64,000 nucleotides of DNA from Legionella qingyii (GTDB lineage: Bacteria; Pseudomonadota; Gammaproteobacteria; Legionellales; Legionellaceae): positions 106,978-170,977 of the forward strand of contig NZ_QHJG01000006.1 in the NCBI RefSeq assembly GCF_003184185.1. The letters are read 5' to 3'. The first letter of the stretch is position 1; the number at the start of each line of letters is the position of its first letter. The position numbers and the translations under genes are program-made. Of this stretch, positions 55,668 to 64,000 are shown piece by piece. The notes beneath the pieces were generated by a model. It was not told where the DNA came from, searched no databases, and saw nothing but the letters and a program-made list of their open reading frames with translations.

Positions 55668-56477
55668 ATGTCTGCAAATTCATCTGTAATATCATCCGTT
55701 GATGATAGAGCATTCGTTAGAGAAGATCTTTTAAAAGCGATGCAACTCGCAGGAAACTCAGCAGAGTTAGCTCAATATTTAACAAAACAAGTTCATGAAA
55801 TAGTTGATAACTCAAGGGTTTTTAAGAAGCCAGAGAAGATGCAAGTTGGGCAACAAATACTTAAGGCGGTAGATGAATTTGCTCAACTTGTAGCATACAA
55901 ATTCTCTGAAGAAGCAAAGCAAATCTGGGCCGGTATCACACCTAGTACCAAGTTTGAAAACATACACCGTGGAATCACTCAGGAGGCGGTGGAATCCTTA
56001 TCGAAAAAAGGTTATGAAGGTATTCGATTCGATTTTGCCATCAAACAGACTGGAGAGGAGAAAGGACATTTTGTTCGCGGATATGCTTCTAGTGAGAAAG
56101 GGGCTCCTCCTTTGGATGGAGAAACAGTTGATTCCTTGGATCGCTTGTTTAACGCATGGTTAGCAAATGAACATCAGGTTTTAACTGAGGATGGTTTTTT
56201 CTTTAAAACAGATGCAGAAGGGAATAAAACAAGACAACTGACCCTTGACGAAGTGGAAGAGATAATGGCTGATTCAGCACAAGGTTTTAAGGATTATTTA
56301 CAAAGTAATCATGTTGAAACGCAACTTGTGTCTCGACAACGAGAATATCCAGGCGAACATCGATTGGAAGAAACCAAGAAGGCTGCAGCTCAAAAAGCAG
56401 TAGAACGAGTAATAGAAGCTGAAGAGGCGGAAAAAGTCGAAGCTGAAGTTCAACCCACCCATATCGGCCCCACCTAG
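55668..56477 (+). CDS. hypothetical protein with Glu-rich C-terminus
   Basis: 269 aa, soluble, not recognised. Mostly helical. The C-terminal 45 residues are rich in Glu and Ala (KKAAAQKAVERVIEAEEAEK...VEAEVQ), and the tail PTHIGPT follows. It could be a Dot/Icm substrate by the E-rich tail, but other explanations are open. It has its own terminator; ATG 55668. Confidence 0.5.
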   Translation: MSANSSVISSVDDRAFVREDLLKAMQLAGNSAELAQYLTKQVHEIVDNSRVFKKPEKMQVGQQILKAVDEFAQLVAYKFSEEAKQIWAGITPSTKFENIHRGITQEAVESLSKKGYEGIRFDFAIKQTGEEKGHFVRGYASSEKGAPPLDGETVDSLDRLFNAWLANEHQVLTEDGFFFKTDAEGNKTRQLTLDEVEEIMADSAQGFKDYLQSNHVETQLVSRQREYPGEHRLEETKKAAAQKAVERVIEAEEAEKVEAEVQPTHIGPT

Positions 56478-56493
56478 TTAGGGCCGTTTTTTT
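56465..56493 (+). terminator. rho-independent terminator overlapping the stop codon
   Basis: CGGCCC (56465-56470) pairs with GGGCCG (56481-56486), followed by seven T. The stop codon TAG (56475-56477) lies in the loop. Confidence 0.9.
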
Positions 56494-56531
56494 ACTTCTG
56501 AGTGAGTAACAAATACGATAGAGATGCCATT

Positions 56532-57191
56532 TTAAATCTTATTTACTGCCTGCAGCCTCTCTAGAGTTCCTATATCAAACCAAACGCCATCATATAGACA
56601 GGCAGTTACTTTATTTTGTTCAGCATATTGTCGGATTATAGGTGCAACCGAATAGCGACCTTGTTTGTAATGTGTAAATATCTGTGGATGATAGCAGCAG
56701 ATACCTGCAAGAGTATATTCTCGATTTGAGTTACTCAACTGAGTTTGATTGATTAACCCGAAGTCTCCGGGATGATTAAGGGCTGGATTTTTGTTTACTA
56801 AAATTACATGAATTGCATCAGTATTTTCAGGTTGTAATTGAGAAAAATCAAAATCCGTGTAGATATCTGCATTGACAGTAATAAAAGGTTTATCTCCGAG
56901 CAGCGGCAATGCATTTACAATGCCACCTCCTGTTTCTAAGCCTCCTGGAGGTTCTGGTGAATAACAAATTTCAATTCCCCAGCGTGTTCCATTGCCTAAA
57001 TACTGACGAATTTTCCCCCCAAGATAGGCATGGTTTATTACTAATCGTTCAAAACCAGCTTGTGCTAAATTGAATATATGATGCTCTATTAAAGGTTTTC
57101 CTTTAACAATACACAGAGCTTTGGGGGTGACATCAGTAAGTGGTTTTAAACGGTCGCCACGTCCAGCAGACAAGATCATCGCAGTTTTCAT
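56532..57191 (-). CDS. murU: N-acetylmuramate alpha-1-phosphate uridylyltransferase
   Basis: 219 aa nucleotidyltransferase. N-terminal LSAGRGDRLKPLTDVTPKALCIVKGKPLIEHH is the NTP-binding signature. With AmgK it turns MurNAc 1-phosphate into UDP-MurNAc, the cell-wall recycling route of Pseudomonas that avoids MurA and is insensitive to fosfomycin. Its start overlaps the amgK stop by 4 bases. The pair next to lptD is the same as in Pseudomonas. Confidence 0.92.
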   Translation of the reverse strand: MKTAMILSAGRGDRLKPLTDVTPKALCIVKGKPLIEHHIFNLAQAGFERLVINHAYLGGKIRQYLGNGTRWGIEICYSPEPPGGLETGGGIVNALPLLGDKPFITVNADIYTDFDFSQLQPENTDAIHVILVNKNPALNHPGDFGLINQTQLSNSNREYTLAGICCYHPQIFTHYKQGRYSVAPIIRQYAEQNKVTACLYDGVWFDIGTLERLQAVNKI

Positions 57192-58168
57192 GGTAGATAA
57201 ACTCTCATTTGCATAAATTGGAAGAATGGATGTAATTCTGCATAAGTTTCAGCGCATTCAAGTACATATTTTAAGGTTAAAGGTAAGTCTTTAAGATAGC
57301 CAGGTTTGTTATCTCTTAAATGCAAGCGACAAAAAATTCCTAAAACCTTTAAATGTCGTTGTAAGCCGCAAAGATCAAATGCTCGGATAAATTCAGGCAA
57401 AGAATAATCCCTGGTTAAAGTACTTTGAGTATAATAAAACTCAACTAACTCTAGAATCTTACTTCGTGGCCATGAAATATAACAATCTTTGAGTAAAGAA
57501 ACCAAATCATAAGTGAATGGACCAATCATCGCATCTTGAAAGTCAATGACTCCCAAGGTTGATTCCCCTTCATTTTGTAAAAGCATTAGATTGCGGGAAT
57601 GATAATCACGATGAATAAAAGTCAAAGGTTGCTGCGCTACTTCTGCGGCAATCCATTCCATGGTTTGTTGCATTAAAGTGTTTTCATCCGGATTTAGCTG
57701 CAAATCAAGATATGCTTTAAAAAACCATTCGGGGCATAAGCTCATTTCTTTGAGCATATGCGTTTTATCAAATCGTGCAAGCATTGGATCATGCGTTGAA
57801 CAAGTTTGAATTTTAAATAAAGTCTTTAAGGCATGACGATAATGAGCATCCATGTTTTCAGGGTGGAGAACATTCAAAAGAAGTTGATCTCCTAAATCGC
57901 TTAATAATAAAAATCCATCTGCTAAATTTATCGCGAGAATTTTTGGAGTATGAACCCCCGCGTTTTCCAGCGTTTGAGCAATATGGATAAAAGGTTTTAG
58001 ATCCTCCTTTCCTGGGGGCGCATCCATGACAACTTGCGTAAGTCCATTATATTGAAGACGAAAATATCTTCTAAAACTGGCATCTCCAGCCAAAGGAGTT
58101 AATTGGAAATCTCGCTGTTTTAGGGTATGAATTAACCATTCTTTCAGTGCGTTTTCTCTTGCATGCAT
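57188..58168 (-). CDS. amgK: N-acetylmuramate/N-acetylglucosamine kinase
   Basis: 326 aa aminoglycoside-phosphotransferase-like kinase that phosphorylates the anomeric position of MurNAc and GlcNAc. LAGDASFRRYFRL opens the N-lobe; catalytic FIHRDYHSRNLML and GVIDFQDAMIGPFTYDL (HRD and D in DFQ) are present. Three in-frame ATGs (58186, 58183, 58168) are possible; 58168 follows GGGA and fits the family best; a TTG at 58237 is unlikely. Confidence 0.92.
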   Translation of the reverse strand: MHARENALKEWLIHTLKQRDFQLTPLAGDASFRRYFRLQYNGLTQVVMDAPPGKEDLKPFIHIAQTLENAGVHTPKILAINLADGFLLLSDLGDQLLLNVLHPENMDAHYRHALKTLFKIQTCSTHDPMLARFDKTHMLKEMSLCPEWFFKAYLDLQLNPDENTLMQQTMEWIAAEVAQQPLTFIHRDYHSRNLMLLQNEGESTLGVIDFQDAMIGPFTYDLVSLLKDCYISWPRSKILELVEFYYTQSTLTRDYSLPEFIRAFDLCGLQRHLKVLGIFCRLHLRDNKPGYLKDLPLTLKYVLECAETYAELHPFFQFMQMRVYLP

Positions 58169-58349
58169 GATATACTTTCCCATCATTATTTCTGGTTGTA
58201 ACTTATAACTAAGATCTCTTCTCTCATGAGTAGACAAAATAAAGGAGTTGGTTGTGGTATGAATTATACCGCAATACCTTTAGCGTAAGTGCGAGGATCT
58301 GTGATAAGGTACATGTTTTTTGTGTGAATAATAAGGCATTTTATTACCC

Positions 58350-60887
58350 GTGAACAAGATTTCATTTAAATGGTTCTCGATGAGCATATTTACGATCCTA
58401 CTTATTTTGCTCATGGTAATTTATCATGCGTTAGCCCATTCTGCTTCTTTAATTAATGAACCTGTCCAAGCTTGTGTCATCGCACGTGATGTTGATTTAA
58501 CAGATGCAGTTAGATCAAGATTTGCCCAGTGTTTGGGGTGGCACGCCGATAAAAGCTCTCCTATTTGTCTTGGCTCGTACCAACCACTCACGGTCACTCC
58601 CCTTGCCTCGCCGGATGAAATAAGGATAATGGCGGATCAAGTCTCTTTTTATCAAGATAAACCGTCAACGTTAACTGGACATGTTGAAGTACAGCAAGGC
58701 CAAAGAATAGTCAATGCAGAAACAGCACATGTATATCGAGATCCCAAAAGTAAGCAGGTCACGAAAATTGAGTTTTTAGGTAATGTTCGTTATCTGGAGC
58801 CTGATCGATTATTGATTGCTCGTAAAGCAACAATTAATCCTCAGGATAAATCAGGTCAAACTGAAGACGTACTCTACCGTTTTAATACCAACAAACGTAC
58901 GGCGATATTACCTGCATGGGGAAGAGCCAGCCTAATGCAGCGCTTTCCTAATTCAGATTACTTGTTACGTCAGGCGACTTACACTACCTGTGCACCACAA
59001 GATAAAGCTTGGGATATTGAGGCTAAATCAATTGTTATCGATAACAAGAAAAAAATGGGGGTCGCCAGGAATGTGAAGTTGCGTATCCGTGATTGGCCTC
59101 TTCTTTATGTTCCCTATCTGAGTTTTCCTACAACTAAAGAACGTAAATCAGGTTTCTTAATGCCTTTAGTTGGCTATTCCAATGTAGGTGGTTTTGATCT
59201 GGGACTTCCTTATTATTGGAATATTGCACCAAACTACGATTTGACTCTAACACCGCATATTTATACCGAGCGGAATGTAATGTTAAGTGGGGAATTTCGA
59301 TTTTTAACTAAAAACAGTGTAGGATTTCTTACCGGAAGTTTTTTGCCGAATGATGCGGCATACCGCAATTTTTTGAACAATCATGTGGAAGAATTTCCTT
59401 CCTTTAAAGATAAGTCAACAAACCGATGGTTCTTTGGTGTTCTTGATACCACCCAATTGAGTCCCAATTTGCGTTTAAATGTTAATGTTCACCAAGTTTC
59501 TGATGATTATTACTTTCAGGATTTTAGTACCAACTTGGCTCGGATCACTCAGCGACAGTTATTGCGTCAAGCTGATTTAACCTATTCAACAGAACATTGG
59601 ACTTTTAGAAGTATGGTTCAAAGTTTTCAAACATTGCATCCAATTAATGAGCCTCCTATTCTTGATCAATATGAACGTTTACCGCAATTAAATGCTCGTG
59701 GCTATTATTATGAATTGCCTGCTCATGCAAATTTAAATATAACAGGGCAATATGATCAGTTTGTTTGGCCCATATCAACACAGTTTCTGAGAAGAAAAGT
59801 GCCCCAGGGGCCTAGGTTTCACCTTAATCCGATCCTTTCATTGCCGCAGCGAGCTAATTGGGGATTTATTACACCATCAGTAGAGTTCGTAGAAAACTAC
59901 TACCAAGTACAGAATAATTGGATGGATACGAACACTGAAGATAACCGCCTTATTCCGCGTTTTAGTACTCATGGCGGGTTATTTTTTGATCGAAACTTTA
60001 ACTGGAATGGTAATTCATATGCTCAAACATTAGAGCCAAGTTTATATTATTTGTATGTACCTTTTTATAATCAAAGCCAGCTACCAATATATGATACTGC
60101 TAATATGATTTTTAATTTTGATCAGCTTTTTAGAACTAATCGTTTTTCGGGGTTTGACCGAATTGGTGATGCAAATCAATTATCCTATGCAGTGACTACT
60201 CGTTGGCTGTCAGAAAGAACAGGCGCTGAATTCGCTAGTCTTTCTGTTGGTCAAATCAAATATTTTTCAAATAGACAAGTACAGCTCTGTCGCAGTCCGA
60301 CAGGCATTTGTACTGCAAATCCTCTTGAAATGGGATATATATCTCCATTTTATGGAACCTCACCGATAGCTTCTCGAGCGATTCTCTATTTCAGCCCCTC
60401 TTTAAAAATTCTGGGTAATTATGTATGGGATCCTGCTACTTCTGCGACCAATAATGGTGCCTTAAACTTACAGTATCAACCTAAGCTTAATGCAATTATT
60501 AATTTTGGCTACAGCTATTTAGTTAATGGAGATGTGACATCTGTTAGGAATAATGCAGGGGTAGATAATGCATTACATCAAGGGATAGTCTCTGCCGCTT
60601 GGCCAATAAGTGATAGATGGACTGCTGTTGGCGCATACAGCCAAAATATTAGTAAGGATTACAGTATGATGTCTTTATTAGGGATGCAATATGATAGTTG
60701 CTGCTGGGCGGTGAGAATTTTGGGAGGAAGAACGTTTAAGAGTTTAAGTGAAGAATATTTGCCTCGATATAATAACAACATCTATTTGCAAATTTTATTA
60801 AAAGGCTTAGGATCTGTGGCAAGTAGTGACCCAGGAAGTATCTTGAATACTTATATTCCGGGGTACAATGATCCATTTCATCATTAG
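58350..60887 (+). CDS. lptD: LPS-assembly protein LptD
   Basis: 845 aa outer-membrane translocon for LPS. N-terminal hydrophobic export signal, an OstA-like jellyroll (IRIMADQVSFYQDKPSTLTGHVEVQQG), then a long beta-barrel (LSFPTTKERKSGFLMP...). Cysteine pairs (CC in YDSCCWAVR, and N-terminal cysteines) agree with LptD disulfides. The frame opens with GTG 58350; ATG 58380 is a second option. Leads lptD-surA-pdxA-folA, as in many gammaproteobacteria. Confidence 0.95.
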   Translation: MNKISFKWFSMSIFTILLILLMVIYHALAHSASLINEPVQACVIARDVDLTDAVRSRFAQCLGWHADKSSPICLGSYQPLTVTPLASPDEIRIMADQVSFYQDKPSTLTGHVEVQQGQRIVNAETAHVYRDPKSKQVTKIEFLGNVRYLEPDRLLIARKATINPQDKSGQTEDVLYRFNTNKRTAILPAWGRASLMQRFPNSDYLLRQATYTTCAPQDKAWDIEAKSIVIDNKKKMGVARNVKLRIRDWPLLYVPYLSFPTTKERKSGFLMPLVGYSNVGGFDLGLPYYWNIAPNYDLTLTPHIYTERNVMLSGEFRFLTKNSVGFLTGSFLPNDAAYRNFLNNHVEEFPSFKDKSTNRWFFGVLDTTQLSPNLRLNVNVHQVSDDYYFQDFSTNLARITQRQLLRQADLTYSTEHWTFRSMVQSFQTLHPINEPPILDQYERLPQLNARGYYYELPAHANLNITGQYDQFVWPISTQFLRRKVPQGPRFHLNPILSLPQRANWGFITPSVEFVENYYQVQNNWMDTNTEDNRLIPRFSTHGGLFFDRNFNWNGNSYAQTLEPSLYYLYVPFYNQSQLPIYDTANMIFNFDQLFRTNRFSGFDRIGDANQLSYAVTTRWLSERTGAEFASLSVGQIKYFSNRQVQLCRSPTGICTANPLEMGYISPFYGTSPIASRAILYFSPSLKILGNYVWDPATSATNNGALNLQYQPKLNAIINFGYSYLVNGDVTSVRNNAGVDNALHQGIVSAAWPISDRWTAVGAYSQNISKDYSMMSLLGMQYDSCCWAVRILGGRTFKSLSEEYLPRYNNNIYLQILLKGLGSVASSDPGSILNTYIPGYNDPFHH

Positions 60888-60971
60888 ATAGCGGTATAAA
60901 TTTAAACAGGGCCGCTTGTTTTTTGAATAAAAATAACCTAAATTGCTCGAAAAAAAGTAATAAGGATTAAC

Positions 60972-62264
60972 ATGTATAAAAAAATAACCCTTGCATGCAT
61001 ATTGTTTGCTGTCGTTGGTGTGACAGAAGCGAAACAATTATTGGATAAGGTGGTTGCAGTTGTTAATAATGGAGTCATCACCGCAAGTGAACTAAACAAA
61101 CAAGTTGAATTAACAAAGAAACAAATTATTGCACAAGGAATGCAAGTTCCAGAAGCTTCAGTGTTGCGTAAGCAAGTACTTCAACATTTAATTGATGTGA
61201 ATGTGCAGCTGCAAATGGCAAAGCAACATGGTCTTACTGTAGATGATACTGAATTAAATCAGGCGATTGAAAAAATAGCTACAGCGAACCACGCTACTGT
61301 AACTCAGCTACGTGAGGAAATTACCAGGCAAGGGATGACTTGGGATGAGTACAGAGAAAATATTCGCAAAGAAATTCTCCTTTCTAACTTGCAACAAAAA
61401 GCGGTAGGGCGAGACGCTGTCGTTACGAATGAGCAAGTTGAACAATATCTTAAAACTGAAGGCGGAATAATCAACCGTTCTGCGCTGACCTATCATCTTC
61501 AGAATATTGTTATTCCATTAAACGAAGAACCTACATCAGAAGAAGTAAAAAAAGCTAAAAGCAAAGCAGAGTCTTTATTAGTGCAGATAAAAAAAGGTGG
61601 CGATTTTAGCCGCCTGGCTATAGAAAATTCCAGTGGAGAATTTGCATTGGAAGGAGGGGATTTAGGTGAGCGTCATTTAGCCGAATTACCCGAATTGTTT
61701 GCAAAGGAAGTAGTGAACATGAAAGTGGGACAAGTATCAGGCCCCTTACGTGCAGGTAATGGTTTCCAGTTAATTAAACTGGTTTCTATTGGTGGGGACA
61801 ACCAGCATCATGTCATCACAAAAACTCATGTCCGTCATATTCTTTTAAAGCCTGATCCAAGTATGCTTCCTGAAGATTCAAAAAAACAAGTGAATAATAT
61901 TTATCAACAATTAAAATCAGGTAAAGATTTTGCACTTATGGCAAAGCAATACTCCCTGGATTCATCAAGTGCAGTAAAAGGTGGTGATTTAGGTTGGGTT
62001 TCGCCAGGGGTGTTAGTCCCTGAATTTGAGAAAGTCATGGACAAGCTTGCTGTCAATGAAATTAGCCATCCGGTAAAATCACAATTTGGTTGGCACCTTA
62101 TTCAAGTGCTTGGTCGTAAACAAGAAGATGATTCAGAAGCTTTTAAAAAGCAGCAAGTCCGACAGTTTTTACAACAAAGAAAGTTTGCGGAAGCAGTTCA
62201 AAATTGGCAACAACATATACGTTCAGACGCATATGTTAATATTATTGAAAAGGAACTGGCGTGA
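60972..62264 (+). CDS. surA: periplasmic peptidyl-prolyl isomerase SurA
   Basis: 430 aa, with signal peptide (MYKKITLACILFAVVGVTEA) and the core helical domain, then two parvulin domains (about residues 170-275 with LEGGDLGERHLAELPELF, and about 285-385 with KGGDLGWVSPGVLVPEFE). Escorts outer-membrane proteins such as LptD. AGGATTAAC precedes ATG 60972. Confidence 0.96.
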   Translation: MYKKITLACILFAVVGVTEAKQLLDKVVAVVNNGVITASELNKQVELTKKQIIAQGMQVPEASVLRKQVLQHLIDVNVQLQMAKQHGLTVDDTELNQAIEKIATANHATVTQLREEITRQGMTWDEYRENIRKEILLSNLQQKAVGRDAVVTNEQVEQYLKTEGGIINRSALTYHLQNIVIPLNEEPTSEEVKKAKSKAESLLVQIKKGGDFSRLAIENSSGEFALEGGDLGERHLAELPELFAKEVVNMKVGQVSGPLRAGNGFQLIKLVSIGGDNQHHVITKTHVRHILLKPDPSMLPEDSKKQVNNIYQQLKSGKDFALMAKQYSLDSSSAVKGGDLGWVSPGVLVPEFEKVMDKLAVNEISHPVKSQFGWHLIQVLGRKQEDDSEAFKKQQVRQFLQQRKFAEAVQNWQQHIRSDAYVNIIEKELA

Positions 62265-63235
62265 AGCCGCTACTTATTAGCAGCGGAGAGCCAGCTGGAG
62301 TTGGTCCAGATTTATGCCTGGCTCTTGCGGGATATGATTTTCCTTTGGTAATTTTAGGAGATCAGGCAGTACTAGAGGCCAGAGCTAATGAGTTAAATTG
62401 CGATATTTGTTTTACGCCCTATAAAAGCGGACAAGTTACTGAGCCTAAGCCTGGCCATCTGACAGTATGTCATGTCACGTGCCCGGATACAGTACAAAGT
62501 GGCAGTCTCAATCATAAAAATGCCACTTATGTTATAGAGTTATTAAATCAGGCCGCCATATTATGTGGACAAGGTGATTTTTCTGGATTAATTACCGCTC
62601 CAGTCCACAAGGCAATTATTAACGAAGCGGGTATTGCATTTACTGGCCACACTGAATTTTTTTCACAATTTTACAAGGTAGATGTGGTGATGATGTTAGC
62701 GTGTAATGCGATGAAGGTCGCATTAGTCACTACACATCTTCCATTACGCCTGGTGCCTGATGCGATTAGTTCAGAACTCATTATTAAGGTGATTACTCAG
62801 GTACACCAATCATTAATCCAAGATTTCAATATCAAAGATCCACGTATTAAGGTAGCCGGTTTAAATCCACATGCAGGCGAGTCAGGATATCTGGGACGAG
62901 AGGAAATTGAGATCATTTCTCCCGCTTTAGCGGTATTAAAAGAACAAGGCATGAATGTTCAAGGACCAATGCCAGCAGATACTATGTTTATTAACAGTCA
63001 ATTAAAAAATTGTGATGCTTTTGTTGCTATGTATCATGATCAAGGCTTACCAGTAATTAAGTACGCTGATTTTCATAATGCAGTTAATGTAACTTTAGGG
63101 TTACCTATAATACGTACTTCAGTGGATCATGGAACTGCTCTAGAATTGGCAGGCAAAAATGTGCTTGATTCGGGCTCAATGTTTGCCGCAGTCGATATGG
63201 CAAAAGCTATGGCACTATCTAGGATAAAATCATGA
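62261..63235 (+). CDS. pdxA: 4-hydroxythreonine-4-phosphate dehydrogenase
   Basis: 324 aa, pyridoxal 5'-phosphate synthesis. It starts with GTG 62261, overlapping the surA stop by 4 bases (GTGA). Family text SSGEPAGVGPDL, AGLNPHAGESGYLGREE and MYHDQGLPVIKY with metal-binding His are intact. Confidence 0.96.
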   Translation: MKPLLISSGEPAGVGPDLCLALAGYDFPLVILGDQAVLEARANELNCDICFTPYKSGQVTEPKPGHLTVCHVTCPDTVQSGSLNHKNATYVIELLNQAAILCGQGDFSGLITAPVHKAIINEAGIAFTGHTEFFSQFYKVDVVMMLACNAMKVALVTTHLPLRLVPDAISSELIIKVITQVHQSLIQDFNIKDPRIKVAGLNPHAGESGYLGREEIEIISPALAVLKEQGMNVQGPMPADTMFINSQLKNCDAFVAMYHDQGLPVIKYADFHNAVNVTLGLPIIRTSVDHGTALELAGKNVLDSGSMFAAVDMAKAMALSRIKS

Positions 63236-63714
63236 TTAGTTTAATTGCTGCAATTGATGAAAATGGTGGGTTAGGTTTCAATAATCAACTACTTTGCCAT
63301 TTACCTGCCGATTTACAACATTTTAAGTCAATAACTATGGGAAAACCCATTATCATGGGAAGAAAAACATTTGCATCTATAGGAAAACCGCTACCCGGAC
63401 GCATAAATATTGTACTTAGCCGCAGTGTAGAATCAATTGAGGGAGTTACTGTAGTCGATTCTTTAGAGAAAGCCATCAAGCAAACAAAAGAATTTTCTGA
63501 AATTATGATTATAGGCGGTGCCGAACTTTTTGCTGAGACAATGGAAAAAGCAAACCGCCTATATATAACAAGCATACATCACCAATTTACTGCAGATGTT
63601 TTTTTTCCAGAAATTGATGAATCAATTTGGCATTGTTGTGATGAGCAATTCAGGCCCTGTGATGAAAAAAACAAATACGACATGACTTTTCGTACTTATG
63701 AGCGCATCAAGTAA
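63232..63714 (+). CDS. folA: dihydrofolate reductase
   Basis: 160 aa. LIAAIDENGGLGFNNQLLCHLPADLQHFKSITMGKPIIMGRKTFASIGKPLPGRINIVLSR carries the substrate and NADPH sites, although the catalytic D/E region is preserved as PADLQHFK. Start overlaps pdxA by 4 bases (ATGA). Target of trimethoprim. Confidence 0.95.
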   Translation: MISLIAAIDENGGLGFNNQLLCHLPADLQHFKSITMGKPIIMGRKTFASIGKPLPGRINIVLSRSVESIEGVTVVDSLEKAIKQTKEFSEIMIIGGAELFAETMEKANRLYITSIHHQFTADVFFPEIDESIWHCCDEQFRPCDEKNKYDMTFRTYERIK

Positions 63715-63957
63715 TAACTATACTTCTATAATTCAACTTAGAGCAAAGTTTAACTCCATATTTTAGTTTTACAATAAATTAGAGAATCACTAAGTTGTCA
63801 TCGATGAAACATTTAATAAATCACATCTCAACACTCAAAAGGTAAAGTTAGGCTCAATCATGTGATGCAAAAAATGCCCAACATGGGCATGTAAAGATCG
63901 ATATGGGCCACAGTAGATAAACAAAAGAAAACATTTTAAAAAAAATGCAAAAAGTGT

Positions 63958-63992
63958 TTGACACTGTTGGCGAAATCAGTAGAATACGCAGC
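63958..63992 (+). promoter_or_regulatory. strong sigma70 promoter reading out of the right edge
   Basis: A perfect -35 TTGACA (63958-63963), a 16-base spacer, and TAGAAT (63980-63985). The DNA after the -10 is GC-rich (ACGCAGCACGC), as in stringently controlled stable RNA promoters. The gene driven lies beyond the window; a tRNA or rRNA is a guess. Nothing else was recognised in 63715-63957. Confidence 0.7.
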
Positions 63993-64000
63993 ACGCCTTC

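Overview
The window looks like a chromosomal segment of a Legionella species or a close relative. This is inferred from low-GC, gammaproteobacterial-type housekeeping genes (lptD-surA-pdxA-folA, efp/epmB, ppk, fadE) mixed with eukaryotic-like and secretion-effector-like proteins: a Ser/Thr kinase, a protein with two U-boxes, and proteins with Glu-rich C-termini that resemble Dot/Icm signals. No rRNA, tRNA, CRISPR array, intact transposase or phage gene was recognised.

Layout. 0-4.3 kb: a frameshifted pirin gene cut by the window edge, NAD-malic enzyme, and a PAS histidine kinase overlapping a FixJ-type response regulator that stops where its DNA-binding domain should begin. 4.3-8.4 kb: a GST-fold protein, a membrane/coiled-coil effector candidate and a phospholipase-C-like protein. 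8.7-13.2 kb: a compact operon with a GntR/FCD regulator, a methionyl-tRNA-synthetase-like protein, an IucD-type N-hydroxylase, a small cupin and a GNAT enzyme. 13.4-20.6 kb: an alpha/beta hydrolase, an MgtA-type Mg2+ ATPase, and an outer-membrane/periplasmic set with a quinoprotein that seems split by a frameshift. 20.9-28 kb: an acyltransferase-SGNH protein and assorted small enzymes (ThpR, M17 aminopeptidase, PEBP, HIT, glutathione peroxidase). 28-32.5 kb: a four-gene ABC-type tripartite efflux operon.

32.6-40.7 kb is the most accessory part: the kinase with phosphosite-like tandem repeats, a YhhN membrane protein, small secreted proteins, an orphan acyl carrier protein, an effector-like membrane protein, the dual U-box protein and a TauD-type oxygenase. 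40.8-46.8 kb: psuK-psuG, glutathionyl-hydroquinone reductase, an aconitase remnant, a phosphoribosyltransferase, an SDR, a possible structured RNA, and two small envelope proteins (one His/Trp-rich, one Tyr-rich). 46.9-63.7 kb is mostly core: efp and epmB (divergent), ldcA, ppk, a half-size ChrA, fadE, a Glu-rich unknown, murU-amgK facing lptD-surA-pdxA-folA. The right edge carries a strong sigma70-type promoter reading out of the window.

The leading candidate for an undescribed system is the 8.7-12.7 kb operon. A MetRS-like protein, an N-hydroxylase and a cupin are the parts of actinobacterial hydrazine (N-N bond) synthetases, where the MetRS-like and cupin parts are fused. Here they appear as separate overlapping genes under their own regulator. 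The prediction is that the operon makes an N-N-bonded (hydrazino) amino acid derivative. No product can be named from sequence.
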